Source of the DNA: Oscillospiraceae bacterium
Lineage (GTDB): Bacteria; Bacillota; Clostridia; Oscillospirales; CAG-382
Length of the DNA stretch: 64,000 nucleotides
Reading direction: 5' to 3'
NCBI GenBank assembly: GCA_015063885.1
Contig: SVTH01000005.1
Coordinates: 1-64,000, forward strand
Shown here in pieces: positions 36,165 to 43,505 of the stretch. A program made the position numbers and the translations under genes. The notes beneath the pieces are model-generated. The model was given only the letters and a program-made list of their open reading frames with translations. It was not told where the DNA came from and made no database searches. How positions within the stretch are numbered: the stretch's first letter is position 1; each line of letters starts with the position of its first letter.

Positions 36165-36424
36165 AAAGGCTCCCCTTAGCAAGGGGAGCTGTCGCGCCGC
36201 TTGCGGTGTGACTGAGGGGATTGTCCCACGGGCAAAACTAACTTTCATAATCCGGTAATAAGTAGTACTCCCCTCCCCGGAGGCAACGCTGACGGCACGA
36301 ATCAACCGACGGCTTATACCCACGTCTATTTTCCCGCTACCGAAAGAATCTTTCCGCACGGTTCAACCCCCTCAGACACGGCGACCGGACACGCCGTGCC
36401 AGCTCCCCCTTCCAGGGGCAGCCT
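36165..36424. repeat. MITE-like element, copy 3 (260 bases)
   Basis: Best-preserved non-coding copy. Each end is about 55 bases and is itself a hairpin (CTCCCCTTAGCAAGGGGAG). The left end runs to GTGACTGAGGGGATTG, and the right end CAACCCCCTCAGACACGGCG...CCAGGGGCAGCCT is its inverted counterpart. Confidence 0.85.
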
Positions 36425-36457
36425 GTGATGCGTAAAGTTAGAGATTTAGCCGAGGTA

Positions 36458-37015
36458 AAAGGCTCCTCTTGGTATAGGGGAAGGAGGGTATTGCCCCAAG
36501 ATTCAAACTATCTTTCATACCGCAAGTATGTTTCAAAAGGAGACGGCTTATGGATCGAAAATACAACAAATCCATCATCTCTACTGCGAAAATGCTTCGG
36601 AAAACAATGACAAAAGAAGAAAAGCACCTTTGGTACGACTACCTCAGACGCCATCCCGCGCGTTTCACGAGACAGAAGGTGTTGGGGAAATACATTGCGG
36701 ATTTTTATTCCGCGCGAGCACAGTTGGTGATCGAGTTGGACGGCTCAGGGCACGCTACCGAAGCCGGACTGAAGCACGATGCGATCCGTACAGCTTTTCT
36801 TGAAGAGATGGGGCTAAGCGTCATCAGGATCCCCAACGGCTTGATCTGGCGAGATTTCCGTGGTGTATGCGATTATTTGGATGATGTTTTGCGACAGTTT
36901 ATTCCACAGGATGAATAGGAGTGTGCTACGAGGTTCCTTGTGTGAAAGAATCTTTCGATGTGGCTCAACCCCTCGGTCGGCAAAGCCGACTATTCCCCCA
37001 TTCCGAGGGCAGCCT
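36458..37015 (+). mobile_element. putative mobile element carrying the DUF559 gene (copy 4, 558 bases)
   Basis: The left end AAAGGCTCCTCTTGGTATAG with TTCAAACTATCTTTCA and the right end GTGAAAGAATCTTTCG...CAACCCCTCGGTCGGC...GAGGGCAGCCT match the ends and subterminal words of the neighbouring MITE-like copies. In place of their ~100-base core it holds the DUF559 gene. It is bounded on both sides by the same linker, GCGTAAAGTTAGAGATTTAG. This is what an autonomous parent of the small copies would look like; mobility itself is inferred. Confidence 0.5.
36550..36918 (+). CDS. DUF559 (Vsr-like) endonuclease-fold protein
   Basis: A 122-residue protein of the DUF559 family, related to very-short-patch-repair nucleases (PD-(D/E)XK fold). 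Seen features are an N-terminal helical part with LRKTMTKEEKHLWYDYLRR, RFTRQKVLGKYIADFY with the first acid, LVIELDGSGHA with the E-x-D core and histidine, KHDAIRTAFLEEMG, and SVIRIPNGLIW at the end. The catalytic positions look intact. AAAAGGAG stands 7 bases before the ATG. It is embedded between MITE-like ends and is the only gene in the 35.64-37.48 kb repeat cluster. No function is established for stand-alone DUF559 proteins; a role in moving or maintaining the repeats is inferred from position. Confidence 0.85.
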   Translation: MDRKYNKSIISTAKMLRKTMTKEEKHLWYDYLRRHPARFTRQKVLGKYIADFYSARAQLVIELDGSGHATEAGLKHDAIRTAFLEEMGLSVIRIPNGLIWRDFRGVCDYLDDVLRQFIPQDE

Positions 37016-37047
37016 GCGGTGCGTAAAGTTAGAGATTTAGCCGAAGC

Positions 37048-37294
37048 AAAGGCTCCCCTTAGTAAGGGGAGCTGTCGCGCCGCTTGCGGTGTGACTGAGG
37101 GGATTGTTCCACGGGTCAAACTAACTTTCAAAAGCCGGGAACAAGCAACACTTCCCCCGGAGGCAACGCCGACGGCACGAATCAACCGACGGCTTATGCC
37201 CACGTCTGTTTTCCCGCTACTGAAAGAATCTTTCCGCACGGTTCAACCCCCTCAGTCGGCTGACGCCGCCAGCTCCCCCTTCCAGGGGCAGCCT
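37048..37294. repeat. MITE-like element, copy 5 (247 bases)
   Basis: Left end AAAGGCTCCCCTTAGTAAGG, right end CTCCCCCTTCCAGGGGCAGCCT, with CAAACTAACTTTC and GAAAGAATCTTTC. Same core as copies 2 and 3. Confidence 0.85.
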
Positions 37295-37348
37295 GCGGTG
37301 CGGACGGCTTGAAATTTTACCAACGTAAAGCCCCCTTAGCAAGGCCGC

Positions 37349-37458
37349 AAAGGCTCCCCTTAGCATAGGGGAAGGAGGGGATTGTCCCACGGGCAAAACA
37401 ACTTTCAAAAGCCGGTAACAAACAACACTTTCCCCAAAGGCAACGCCGCCGTGTGACG
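37349..37458. repeat. MITE-like element, truncated copy 6
   Basis: Only the left half is present (AAAGGCTCCCCTTAGCATAG to GGCAACGCCGCCGTGTGACG); the right half is lost just before the 37487 gene. Confidence 0.75.
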
Positions 37459-37486
37459 GAGAAATTTGACGAAGGAGTGAAAACGT

Positions 37487-37741
37487 ATGGACAAAGAAAC
37501 GATTGGAACCGTACTATCTGTTGCAAAACAATGGTGGTTAAAGGTGAATACGAAACCCATACGAATGGGTGCCTTGGACGGCGCAACCTTTCCGCATATC
37601 ATTAAAGTGCAGTATGTTGTGGATGGAAACACCTACACTAAGAGAAAATGGATTGGTGCAGGTAAAGCAGTTCCTGCTGTTGGGAGCAAACTGACAGTTC
37701 TTTATTGTTCCAACAAGCCGAGTAAAGCAAAAATCCTCTAA
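37487..37741 (+). CDS. small conserved protein (DUF3592-like)
   Basis: An 84-residue soluble protein: MDKETIGTVLSVAKQWWLKV, then FPHIIKVQYVVDGNTYTKR, KWIGAGKAVPAVGSKLTVLY and CSNKPSKAKIL. The pattern of a converted pair of strands with 'GTV.SV...WW', 'VQYVVDG.TYTKRKW', 'GS.LTVLY....PSKAKI' resembles the DUF3592-type domain and is widespread in Clostridia, where homologues are sometimes misnamed as sugar permeases. No membrane segment is present, so a transport role is unlikely. AAGGAG precedes the ATG and a terminator follows. Confidence 0.7.
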   Translation: MDKETIGTVLSVAKQWWLKVNTKPIRMGALDGATFPHIIKVQYVVDGNTYTKRKWIGAGKAVPAVGSKLTVLYCSNKPSKAKIL

Positions 37742-37782
37742 TTAAACAAATTCCAATTTGTCGAATAAACAAAATAAAATAG

Positions 37783-37815
37783 AAGCCACGGATCAATGCG
37801 AACCGTGGCTTTTTG
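37783..37815 (+). terminator. terminator of the 37487 gene
   Basis: AAGCCACGG pairs with CCGTGGCTT around an 11-base loop, followed by TTTG. Confidence 0.85.
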
Positions 37816-37990
37816 TGTGCCCTGAAAGTCTATCTGTTTTTTCTTGGCAGCACTGCATTTGTAGACACAAATACAAAATACAGCATACATCTTTCGAGAT
37901 ATACCGTATTCTTGTAGAACTGTCCTTTAGAGTACGCTTCTAACCTTCATTTTTTGTTTTTTAATAAAACCCAAACGTTTCCGAAAACCA
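37816..37990. other. intergenic stretch without recognised features
   Basis: AT-rich non-coding DNA between the terminator and the next promoter. A 61-codon open frame at 37758-37943 crosses the terminator and has no ribosome site, so it is not called. Confidence 0.5.
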
Positions 37991-38019
37991 TTGCAAACAA
38001 CCCGATGGTATCATATGCT
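37991..38019 (+). promoter_or_regulatory. probable promoter of the hendecad-repeat gene
   Basis: TTGCAA at 37991-37996 and TATGCT at 38014-38019, spacer 17; the -10 box is non-consensus. Confidence 0.5.
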
Positions 38020-38059
38020 TGTCAAAAAGAGAGCCGAACAAAAAAGGAGATTACAAGTG

Positions 38060-38308
38060 ATGTCTAAATTCGCAGAAGCAAATGAGAAGATCGCCGAGGG
38101 CGTGGTCAAGGGTTACAAGAAGATCGAGGACGGCGTTGTCAGCGGTTACAAGAAGATCGAAACCGGTGTGGTAGAAGGTTACAAGAAGATCGAAGACGGC
38201 GTGGTGGAGGGTTTTACCAAGGTCAACGATAAGATCATCGAGAAGGTCTTCTCCAAGGAAGGCGAAACCGTAGAGGACACCAAAAAGCGCCTCTCCGGGG
38301 AGAAGTAA
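38060..38308 (+). CDS. small repeat protein with 11-residue amphipathic repeats
   Basis: An 82-residue protein. From residue 14 it repeats an 11-residue unit: GVVKGYKKIED, GVVSGYKKIET, GVVEGYKKIED, GVVEGFTKVND, then DKIIEKVFSKEGETVEDTKKRL. The repeat is also visible as a 33-base repeat in the DNA (about 38102-38224). Eleven-residue periodicity with glycine, paired valines and Lys/Glu is that of an extended amphipathic or LEA/apolipoprotein-like helix. Related small Clostridia proteins exist but I know no function. The start is supported by AAAAAGGAG upstream; a terminator closes the single-gene unit. Confidence 0.75.
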   Translation: MSKFAEANEKIAEGVVKGYKKIEDGVVSGYKKIETGVVEGYKKIEDGVVEGFTKVNDKIIEKVFSKEGETVEDTKKRLSGEK

Positions 38309-38318
38309 ATTCCAAAGC

Positions 38319-38347
38319 AAAAGGCTGAGAAAACCTCAGCCTTTTTT
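38319..38347. terminator. bidirectional terminator between converging genes
   Basis: AAAAGGCTGAG pairs with CTCAGCCTTTT around a 5-base loop, with T-run on the right and A-run on the left. It serves both the 38060 gene and the minus-strand gene ending at 38350. Confidence 0.85.
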
Positions 38348-38349
38348 CG

Positions 38350-39780
38350 TTATGATGTGGCAACGATCTCCCACGGGAATTCCCACAGGGTCACGGTGCC
38401 GGTCTCCTCGTCGTAGAGAAGGCAGGTGAAGTAATACCGTCCCTCTTCCGTGGGCAAGCGGTTATACTCTCCCGTGTAGCCGTCGTACAGCAGAATATGA
38501 TCGTACCCGCCTTGGAAGGGCAGGACCGCCTTCACCTCTTCGGGCAGATCCGAAAGCCAGTTCGCTTCCGGGGTCAAGCCCGCCTCGAAGGCTTCTCTCT
38601 CCTCGGGGGAGATCACCGCAATGCAAACGGAGGTGAACTCGTAAAAGCCATCCTCCAAAGGGGACTCCTCGTACAGGGTATTGAGCATCAGCTCCGTCTC
38701 GGGCAGAACCACTCCCAGAGAATCCTCCGCCCAGGCAAAGGTTCCCTCCGCATACTCCCGATCAATATCGGCGGCACTCTCTTTGCCGCCGACACCCATG
38801 CCAAACAGGATCAGCCCGCAAACAAGACCCGCCACGATGTTTTTGACCGCCTTTTTCTTCTTACGGCGAAGATACACACCCACCGCAAAGGAGGCGATCG
38901 GGATCAAACAAATGGGGAAAAAGAGCAGGGGGAAGCTCGCCGCAAGATAGTCGTTCCCTTCCAACAAAGTCTCTAAGTCCAGATATGCCGCCCCCAGGAT
39001 CGCCAACGAGGGAGCCAAAATGCAAAGGTACACCAAGCCGAAGGAGATCCAACGCCAGCCGCCTTTCGTGGGGGTCCTTCTGTTCTTTGCCAGACGGCTT
39101 TTCAGCAGGATCTCCAGGCGGGATTCGGGTTCCAGCTCCTCTTTTTTGAACAGGCTTACGGGGAAAAAGTATACCCTGCTTCCGTGAAACAGCTGGTAGA
39201 AGAAGCCGTCCACCACCACGTTGTCGATCTGATCGAAGGGGATGCTGTTCTGAGAGGGCGTTTCCCCTTCCCCCTTTGCGGCGAATACCAGCTCGCTGTC
39301 ATACAGGGAAACCGTCACCGTTTTTCCCGGCAAGCTTCCCAGCATGTGTCTCCGTTCTTTGATGTTGTTCCACAGCAGAAACGCCAGAATCACCACTCCT
39401 GCCAGGAGAAGCCCCACGTAAACTCTGTCCCCCTCTCCGCTCCAAACCGCCGCCGTGATCGCCACGGCGAAGGTTAGCAGAAAGAGAAAGACTGCGCATT
39501 GGTTCTTGTACATCTTCCTCAACGGCTCTTTTTCGTAGGTGAAGGTATGCACCTCCAACGCCTCCGCCTCGGCGGCTTCTTCTTTTTCTTCCCCCAAAAG
39601 CTCGTCTACGGAGATGCCGAAGATCTCCTTCAACAAAAGCAAGTTATCCACCGTGGGGAGGGTTTGATCCTTCTCCCAAAGGCTCACCGTCTGGCGGCTC
39701 ACCAAAAGCCGCTGTCCCAATTCCTCCTGGGAGAGCCCGTTTTTCTTTCTGTGCTCCTGAATGCGTTGACCAACCGTCAT
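38350..39780 (-). CDS. Xre-HTH membrane regulator, second of a tandem pair
   Basis: A 476-residue protein. Residues 1-64 form an Xre HTH (RIQEHRKKNGLSQEELGQRL, SRQTVSLWEKDQTLPTVDNLLL, FGISVDELLG). Two hydrophobic segments lie at about 95-140, a PH/YcxB-like soluble part follows (PGKTVTVSLYDSELVFAAKGEG, YFFPVSLFKKEE), then three more segments (about 245-325) and an outer C-terminal domain. Its first 200 coding bases are virtually identical to those of the neighbour at 39795-41210, while the rest is only distantly alike. The ATG at 39780 follows AGGAGGGGTGACC; 14 bases separate it from the upstream gene's stop, so the two are one operon. Confidence 0.8.
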   Translation of the reverse strand: MTVGQRIQEHRKKNGLSQEELGQRLLVSRQTVSLWEKDQTLPTVDNLLLLKEIFGISVDELLGEEKEEAAEAEALEVHTFTYEKEPLRKMYKNQCAVFLFLLTFAVAITAAVWSGEGDRVYVGLLLAGVVILAFLLWNNIKERRHMLGSLPGKTVTVSLYDSELVFAAKGEGETPSQNSIPFDQIDNVVVDGFFYQLFHGSRVYFFPVSLFKKEELEPESRLEILLKSRLAKNRRTPTKGGWRWISFGLVYLCILAPSLAILGAAYLDLETLLEGNDYLAASFPLLFFPICLIPIASFAVGVYLRRKKKKAVKNIVAGLVCGLILFGMGVGGKESAADIDREYAEGTFAWAEDSLGVVLPETELMLNTLYEESPLEDGFYEFTSVCIAVISPEEREAFEAGLTPEANWLSDLPEEVKAVLPFQGGYDHILLYDGYTGEYNRLPTEEGRYYFTCLLYDEETGTVTLWEFPWEIVATS

Positions 39781-39794
39781 GGTCACCCCTCCTT

Positions 39795-41210
39795 TCACGG
39801 ATCGGCAGTATACTCAATGGCGTACTGATCCAGAACGCCCCCGCCCGCTCGGTAGGCCACCCGCAGGAACTGATACGTTCCGCTCTCTGCGGGAAGCGTA
39901 TTGAACTCCCCCGTGGTGATGTTGTAGATGGAAAGATAATCGAACTCCATAGTCCCCACGGAAATGGGAAGCAGCTCAGCGGGCAGTTCCGTCATCCACG
40001 CGGGATCCCCCGGAAGCCCCAACTCAAACTCTATGCTTTCCTTCACCTTAAATTGTACGTTTTGGGTGGAAAAATGGGCAACCCCATCCACAAAGCCGCC
40101 GCCCTCGTAGGTTTGGACGATGGACTCGATGGGCGGAAGCTCCACCCCAAGATCCACAAGCTCTTCCTCTGCCGCCGCTCGCTGTCTTTCGTGCCACTTG
40201 ATCGTTCCGGGCATTACCGCGCAGAAGCGCAAAGCGGCGCACAACACAACAGCGCCTACGATCACGTTGTGTAACCCTTTTTTATTTTTGCACAACAAAC
40301 AGATGCCGATGATCAGGGAGCCTGCGGGAATCACCGTCGCCGGAATCATCGTCCAAGCCAAAGCAGCGTGGGGGTCATCCGCCGCCAACAAAAAGACGCT
40401 TGCACCTTCCAAAACAAAATACGTCAAATACGTAAGCCCGCAAAGAACCAAAGAAACGGCTCTCAGAAGCCCCTTGGGTTTTTTCCGCTTGCTTTGATCC
40501 TCCAGCTTCTTCAAAAGCGCTTCCAAGCGGGTCTCGGGATCATATTCTCCTTTTTCAAAAAGGGAAACGGGAATCAAATACTCCCGCCCGGAGTGGTACA
40601 TCAGGTAGAACGCACCGTCCTTTTGCACTCTTTCCAATTCTCCGTAAAGGATGCGCCCTTCCCACTCCTTTTTCCCGCCGCGGAAGAAGACAGCATACAT
40701 CTCTTCTTCGTAAAGCGCAAGGGTCAAACGATTGCCCGGCAGGAGTCGTACCCGTTTCTTTTTTCTTTTCAATACCGATCCCAGATTCCAAAACAGTAAT
40801 GCGCTTATCAAGAGCAAGGCTGCTCCAAAAACCCGATCCGTAACAAACAGGTATCTGTCCAGCAAAAGAGAGAGCCCCAACAAAACGAGAGCGATCCCCA
40901 AAACCAACCGAAGCCAAATATATCGCCGAGACATCTCCGCCAAAGGCTCCCGCCGATAGGTGATCTCCCAGCTTTCTAAGGGCGGGTTCGTTTCTCCCGC
41001 TTCTTCCTTTTTCTCGTCAGCCCCCAAAAGCTCGTCTACGGAGATGCCGAAGATCTCCTTCAATAAAAGCAAGTTATCCACCGTGGGGAGGGTTTGATCC
41101 TTCTCCCAAAGGCTCACCGTCTGGCGGCTCACCAAAAGCCGCTGTCCCAATTCCTCCTGGGAGAGCCCGTTTTTCTTTCTGTGCTCCTGAATGCGTTGAC
41201 CAACCGTCAT
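39795..41210 (-). CDS. Xre-HTH membrane regulator, first of a tandem pair
   Basis: A 471-residue protein with the same plan as its downstream neighbour. Residues 1-64 are the identical HTH. Then come two hydrophobic segments (about 90-135), a YcxB-like part (PGNRLTLALYEEEMYAVFF, YLIPVSLFEKGEYDPETRLEALL), three more segments (about 240-330) and an outer C-terminal domain ending GVLDQYAIEYTADP. Because both proteins should bind the same operator but sense with different outer domains, they may act as a two-input switch; this is inference. The longer frame is rejected: it overlaps the promoter at 41235-41263. AGGAGGGGTGACC precedes the ATG. Confidence 0.8.
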   Translation of the reverse strand: MTVGQRIQEHRKKNGLSQEELGQRLLVSRQTVSLWEKDQTLPTVDNLLLLKEIFGISVDELLGADEKKEEAGETNPPLESWEITYRREPLAEMSRRYIWLRLVLGIALVLLGLSLLLDRYLFVTDRVFGAALLLISALLFWNLGSVLKRKKKRVRLLPGNRLTLALYEEEMYAVFFRGGKKEWEGRILYGELERVQKDGAFYLMYHSGREYLIPVSLFEKGEYDPETRLEALLKKLEDQSKRKKPKGLLRAVSLVLCGLTYLTYFVLEGASVFLLAADDPHAALAWTMIPATVIPAGSLIIGICLLCKNKKGLHNVIVGAVVLCAALRFCAVMPGTIKWHERQRAAAEEELVDLGVELPPIESIVQTYEGGGFVDGVAHFSTQNVQFKVKESIEFELGLPGDPAWMTELPAELLPISVGTMEFDYLSIYNITTGEFNTLPAESGTYQFLRVAYRAGGGVLDQYAIEYTADP

Positions 41211-41234
41211 GGTCACCCCTCCTTTCGTGGTTTC

Positions 41235-41263
41235 AGTATACACGATAGCAACGAAAAAAGCAA
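41235..41263 (-). promoter_or_regulatory. promoter of the HTH-membrane regulator pair
   Basis: On the minus strand TTGCTT (complement 41258-41263) and TATACT (complement 41235-41240), spacer 17. The -35 box lies in a hairpin with arms AAGCAAGC and GCTTGCTT (41258-41280), which could itself be an operator. Confidence 0.65.
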
Positions 41264-41410
41264 GCACTAACGGCTTGCTTTTGTCAAGTTGTACTTGCAT
41301 GGGATAGTTGCGCCACGAAGTATCCGGCAATCTGCGGCAATACTCCCGCAAGTGCACAATGCAGATTCGTTTTGTCATACACCGCAAACGGGATGCCATA
41401 CCGCCTTTGG

Positions 41411-41492
41411 CGGCGGGACGTCAACCCCTACGAATCCGAACCGAGAAAAGGAGAAAACACACCCTTTTCTCCCGCAGAGGGGACGGCAAAAA
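41411..41492. repeat. diverged inverted relative of the 300-base tandem repeat
   Basis: Read on the minus strand this stretch has GCGGGAGAAAAGGG, CTTTTCTCGGTTCGGATTCG and TAGGGGTTGACGTCC, matching in order the 17.7 kb repeat words GCGGGAGAAAG, CTTTTCCTCGGTTCGG and TAGGGGTCGACGTCC. It lies in the 41.28-41.61 kb gap, which holds no gene. Confidence 0.65.
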
Positions 41493-41611
41493 GCCGGTTT
41501 ATACCCGCCTCGTTGCGTAGAAACGCAGTATCGTTATCGTCAACGCCTCCTGCGTGCGGCTTGCTTTGTTCTTCACGTGGTTTTGTCAGGGTTCTCCCCC
41601 TCCCGCAAAAA

Positions 41612-41637
41612 AACGCCGCCAAATCGGCGACGTTCTT
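41612..41637 (-). terminator. terminator of the MATE gene
   Basis: On the minus strand AACGTCGCC pairs with GGCGGCGTT around a 5-base loop (one mismatch), followed by a T-run (A-run at 41607-41613). Confidence 0.75.
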
Positions 41638-41644
41638 TTTTACA

Positions 41645-43036
41645 TTACACGGCCTGCGCCGCAACCGTCACCCGTTTTGCCAAGCGGTGCTTCACTACCA
41701 GGAAGCACACAAGCAAGGCGACGAAGGTGACGATCCAGGAAATGGGGTAGGAGATATACAGGCAGGGCAGGGTGTGGTAGCCTTCCATTTGGAAAATGGT
41801 GAAGATCCAGCCCAACCGCATGCCGCAAACGCCCAGCACCGTCACCAGCATGGGCACCAGAGAGGCGCCCATCCCGCGGAGCATACCCGACATCACGTCC
41901 ATCAGCCCGCACAGGAAATAGGTCAAGCACACGTAGCTCATACGGGTGATGCCGTAGGTGATGGCGTCCACCTCGGTTCCCAGGTAGATGGAAAGGAGCT
42001 GTTCCGCAAACAGATAGCAACCGCCCCCGAGGACGATGCCCACCGTTCCCACGGAAAGCAGGCAGATCCGCAGGATCTTCCCGAAGTTTTCGTATTTCCG
42101 CGCCCCCATGTTCTGCCCCATGAAGTTCATGGCGGTCTGGTGGAAGGCGTTCATGGAAACGTAGACGAAGCCCTCGATGTTCCCCGCAGAAGCGTTCCCG
42201 GACATGGCCACGGAGCCGAATCCGTTGATAGAGGACTGGATGATCACGTTAGAGATGGAGAACAGAGAGCCCTGGATCCCCGCGGGCAAGCCGATACGGG
42301 CGATCTTCCAAAGGGCGGAAGGGTAGATCTTCAGCTTGTTCCACACCAGACGGCAGGCGTCCCGGCGATGAGTCAGCTTGATGAGCACCAGCACGCAGGA
42401 AAGCAATTGGGAAAGGGCTGTGGCCAGGGCAACCCCCGCCACGCTCATGTGGAGTTGGGTCACGAACACAAGGTTCAACACCACGTTCACCACACCCGCA
42501 ACGGAAAGGAAGATCAACGGGCTCTTGGTATCCCCCGCCGCACGGAGGATGGAGGCGCCGAAGTTATACAGCAGCATAGGGATGATCCCCGCAAAATAGA
42601 TCCGCATATACAAAGCGGAAAGATTGATAACGTCGTCGGGGGTGTCCATCAAATGGAGCAGGGACGGGGCAAAGCCCACCCCTACGAAGGTCAAAAGGAT
42701 CCCGCCGAAGAAGGCCGCAGGGAAGGAGGTGTGCACCGTGCGGTGAACCATGTCGTCGTCCCCCGCGCCGATGCCCTGGGCAACCAAAACGCCGGAGCCC
42801 ACGGAAAGGCCCATAAACAGGTTCACGATCAGGTTGATCAAGGCTCCCGTGGCGCCCACCGCCGCCACGGCTTCCTTGCCTGCGTAACGCCCTACCACCA
42901 CCAGGTCGGCGGCGTTGAACAACAGCTGCAAGAGCCCGGTTGCAATGATGGGCAGGGTGTAAAGCACTATTTTCTTAAAAAACGGACCGGTACAAAGATC
43001 GGCGCTCCGCTTCACGGCGGCAGTCTGTGCACTCAT
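41645..43036 (-). CDS. MATE-family multidrug/sodium efflux transporter
   Basis: A 463-residue membrane protein with about twelve hydrophobic segments in two homologous halves. Family hallmarks: LPIIATGLLQLLFNAADLVVVGRYAG at the start, GLSVGSGVLVAQGIGAGDDD, ILRAAGDTKSPLIF, and in the second half GLPAGIQGSLFSISNVIIQSSINGFG, MGQNMGARKYENFGK and SGMLRGMGASLVPML. Such proteins export drugs or metabolites in exchange for sodium or protons. The position of the start is supported by AAAAAAGGAAACAGC upstream. It is a single-gene unit with a terminator. Confidence 0.92.
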   Translation of the reverse strand: MSAQTAAVKRSADLCTGPFFKKIVLYTLPIIATGLLQLLFNAADLVVVGRYAGKEAVAAVGATGALINLIVNLFMGLSVGSGVLVAQGIGAGDDDMVHRTVHTSFPAAFFGGILLTFVGVGFAPSLLHLMDTPDDVINLSALYMRIYFAGIIPMLLYNFGASILRAAGDTKSPLIFLSVAGVVNVVLNLVFVTQLHMSVAGVALATALSQLLSCVLVLIKLTHRRDACRLVWNKLKIYPSALWKIARIGLPAGIQGSLFSISNVIIQSSINGFGSVAMSGNASAGNIEGFVYVSMNAFHQTAMNFMGQNMGARKYENFGKILRICLLSVGTVGIVLGGGCYLFAEQLLSIYLGTEVDAITYGITRMSYVCLTYFLCGLMDVMSGMLRGMGASLVPMLVTVLGVCGMRLGWIFTIFQMEGYHTLPCLYISYPISWIVTFVALLVCFLVVKHRLAKRVTVAAQAV

Positions 43037-43170
43037 ATCGCTGTTTCCTTTTTTGTGTTCTTCTTTTTTACTCTACACCTTTTTCCAAGGAATTGCAACC
43101 CCGTTTTTGCCCTTTTCTGTGTCACATCGTTTTTTCCGTAAAAGAAGCGAAAAAACTTTCATTTTGCTCT

Positions 43171-43199
43171 TGACATTTGAAGCAAAGTCGTGTATAATA
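43171..43199 (+). promoter_or_regulatory. promoter of tRNA-Val
   Basis: TTGACA at 43171-43176 and TATAAT at 43194-43199, spacer 17. Confidence 0.9.
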
Positions 43200-43209
43200 C
43201 CCTACGTTC

Positions 43210-43286
43210 GTGGGTGTAGCTCAGTTGGTTAGAGCACTTGCTTGACATGCAAGGGGTCGTTGGTTCAAGTCCATTCATCCACACCA
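43210..43286 (+). tRNA. tRNA-Val (GAC)
   Basis: Acceptor GTGGGTG pairs with CATCCAC (one G-U), discriminator A and encoded CCA. The D-arm is GCTCAGTTGGTTAGAGC, the anticodon arm CTTGCTTGACATGCAAG has GAC, and the T-loop is TTCAAGT. Confidence 0.95.
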
Positions 43287-43287
43287 G

Positions 43288-43317
43288 AAAAAGCACTTCG
43301 TTTTGAAGTGCTTTTTG
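43288..43317 (+). terminator. terminator of tRNA-Val
   Basis: AAAAAGCACTTC pairs with GAAGTGCTTTTT around a 5-base loop. Confidence 0.9.
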
Positions 43318-43443
43318 TTTTTTCAAAAAACATCATATCTCTCGCCGGGCGATGTTGCGGACGGGTGATTCACGTGTCGCCCGCTGTCGGCAGCTTTTCT
43401 CCAAAATTTTACATTCCGCCGCGGCAGGGGCGGTGTATTTTTC

Positions 43444-43472
43444 TTGACAGGAAACGCCTTTTATGGTAAACT
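43444..43472 (+). promoter_or_regulatory. promoter of the DHHW/MORN unit
   Basis: TTGACA at 43444-43449 and TAAACT at 43467-43472, spacer 17. Confidence 0.75.
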
Positions 43473-43505
43473 GGCAAAAAGAGACCTTATAGGGGAGGCA
43501 GTCTT

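Noticed and set aside
37758-37943. 61-codon frame after the 37487 gene
   Set aside because: It runs through the terminator hairpin, lacks a ribosome site and has an unremarkable composition.
41372-43141. 589-codon plus-strand frame opposite the MATE gene
   Set aside because: Antisense shadow of the transporter that begins in repeat DNA.
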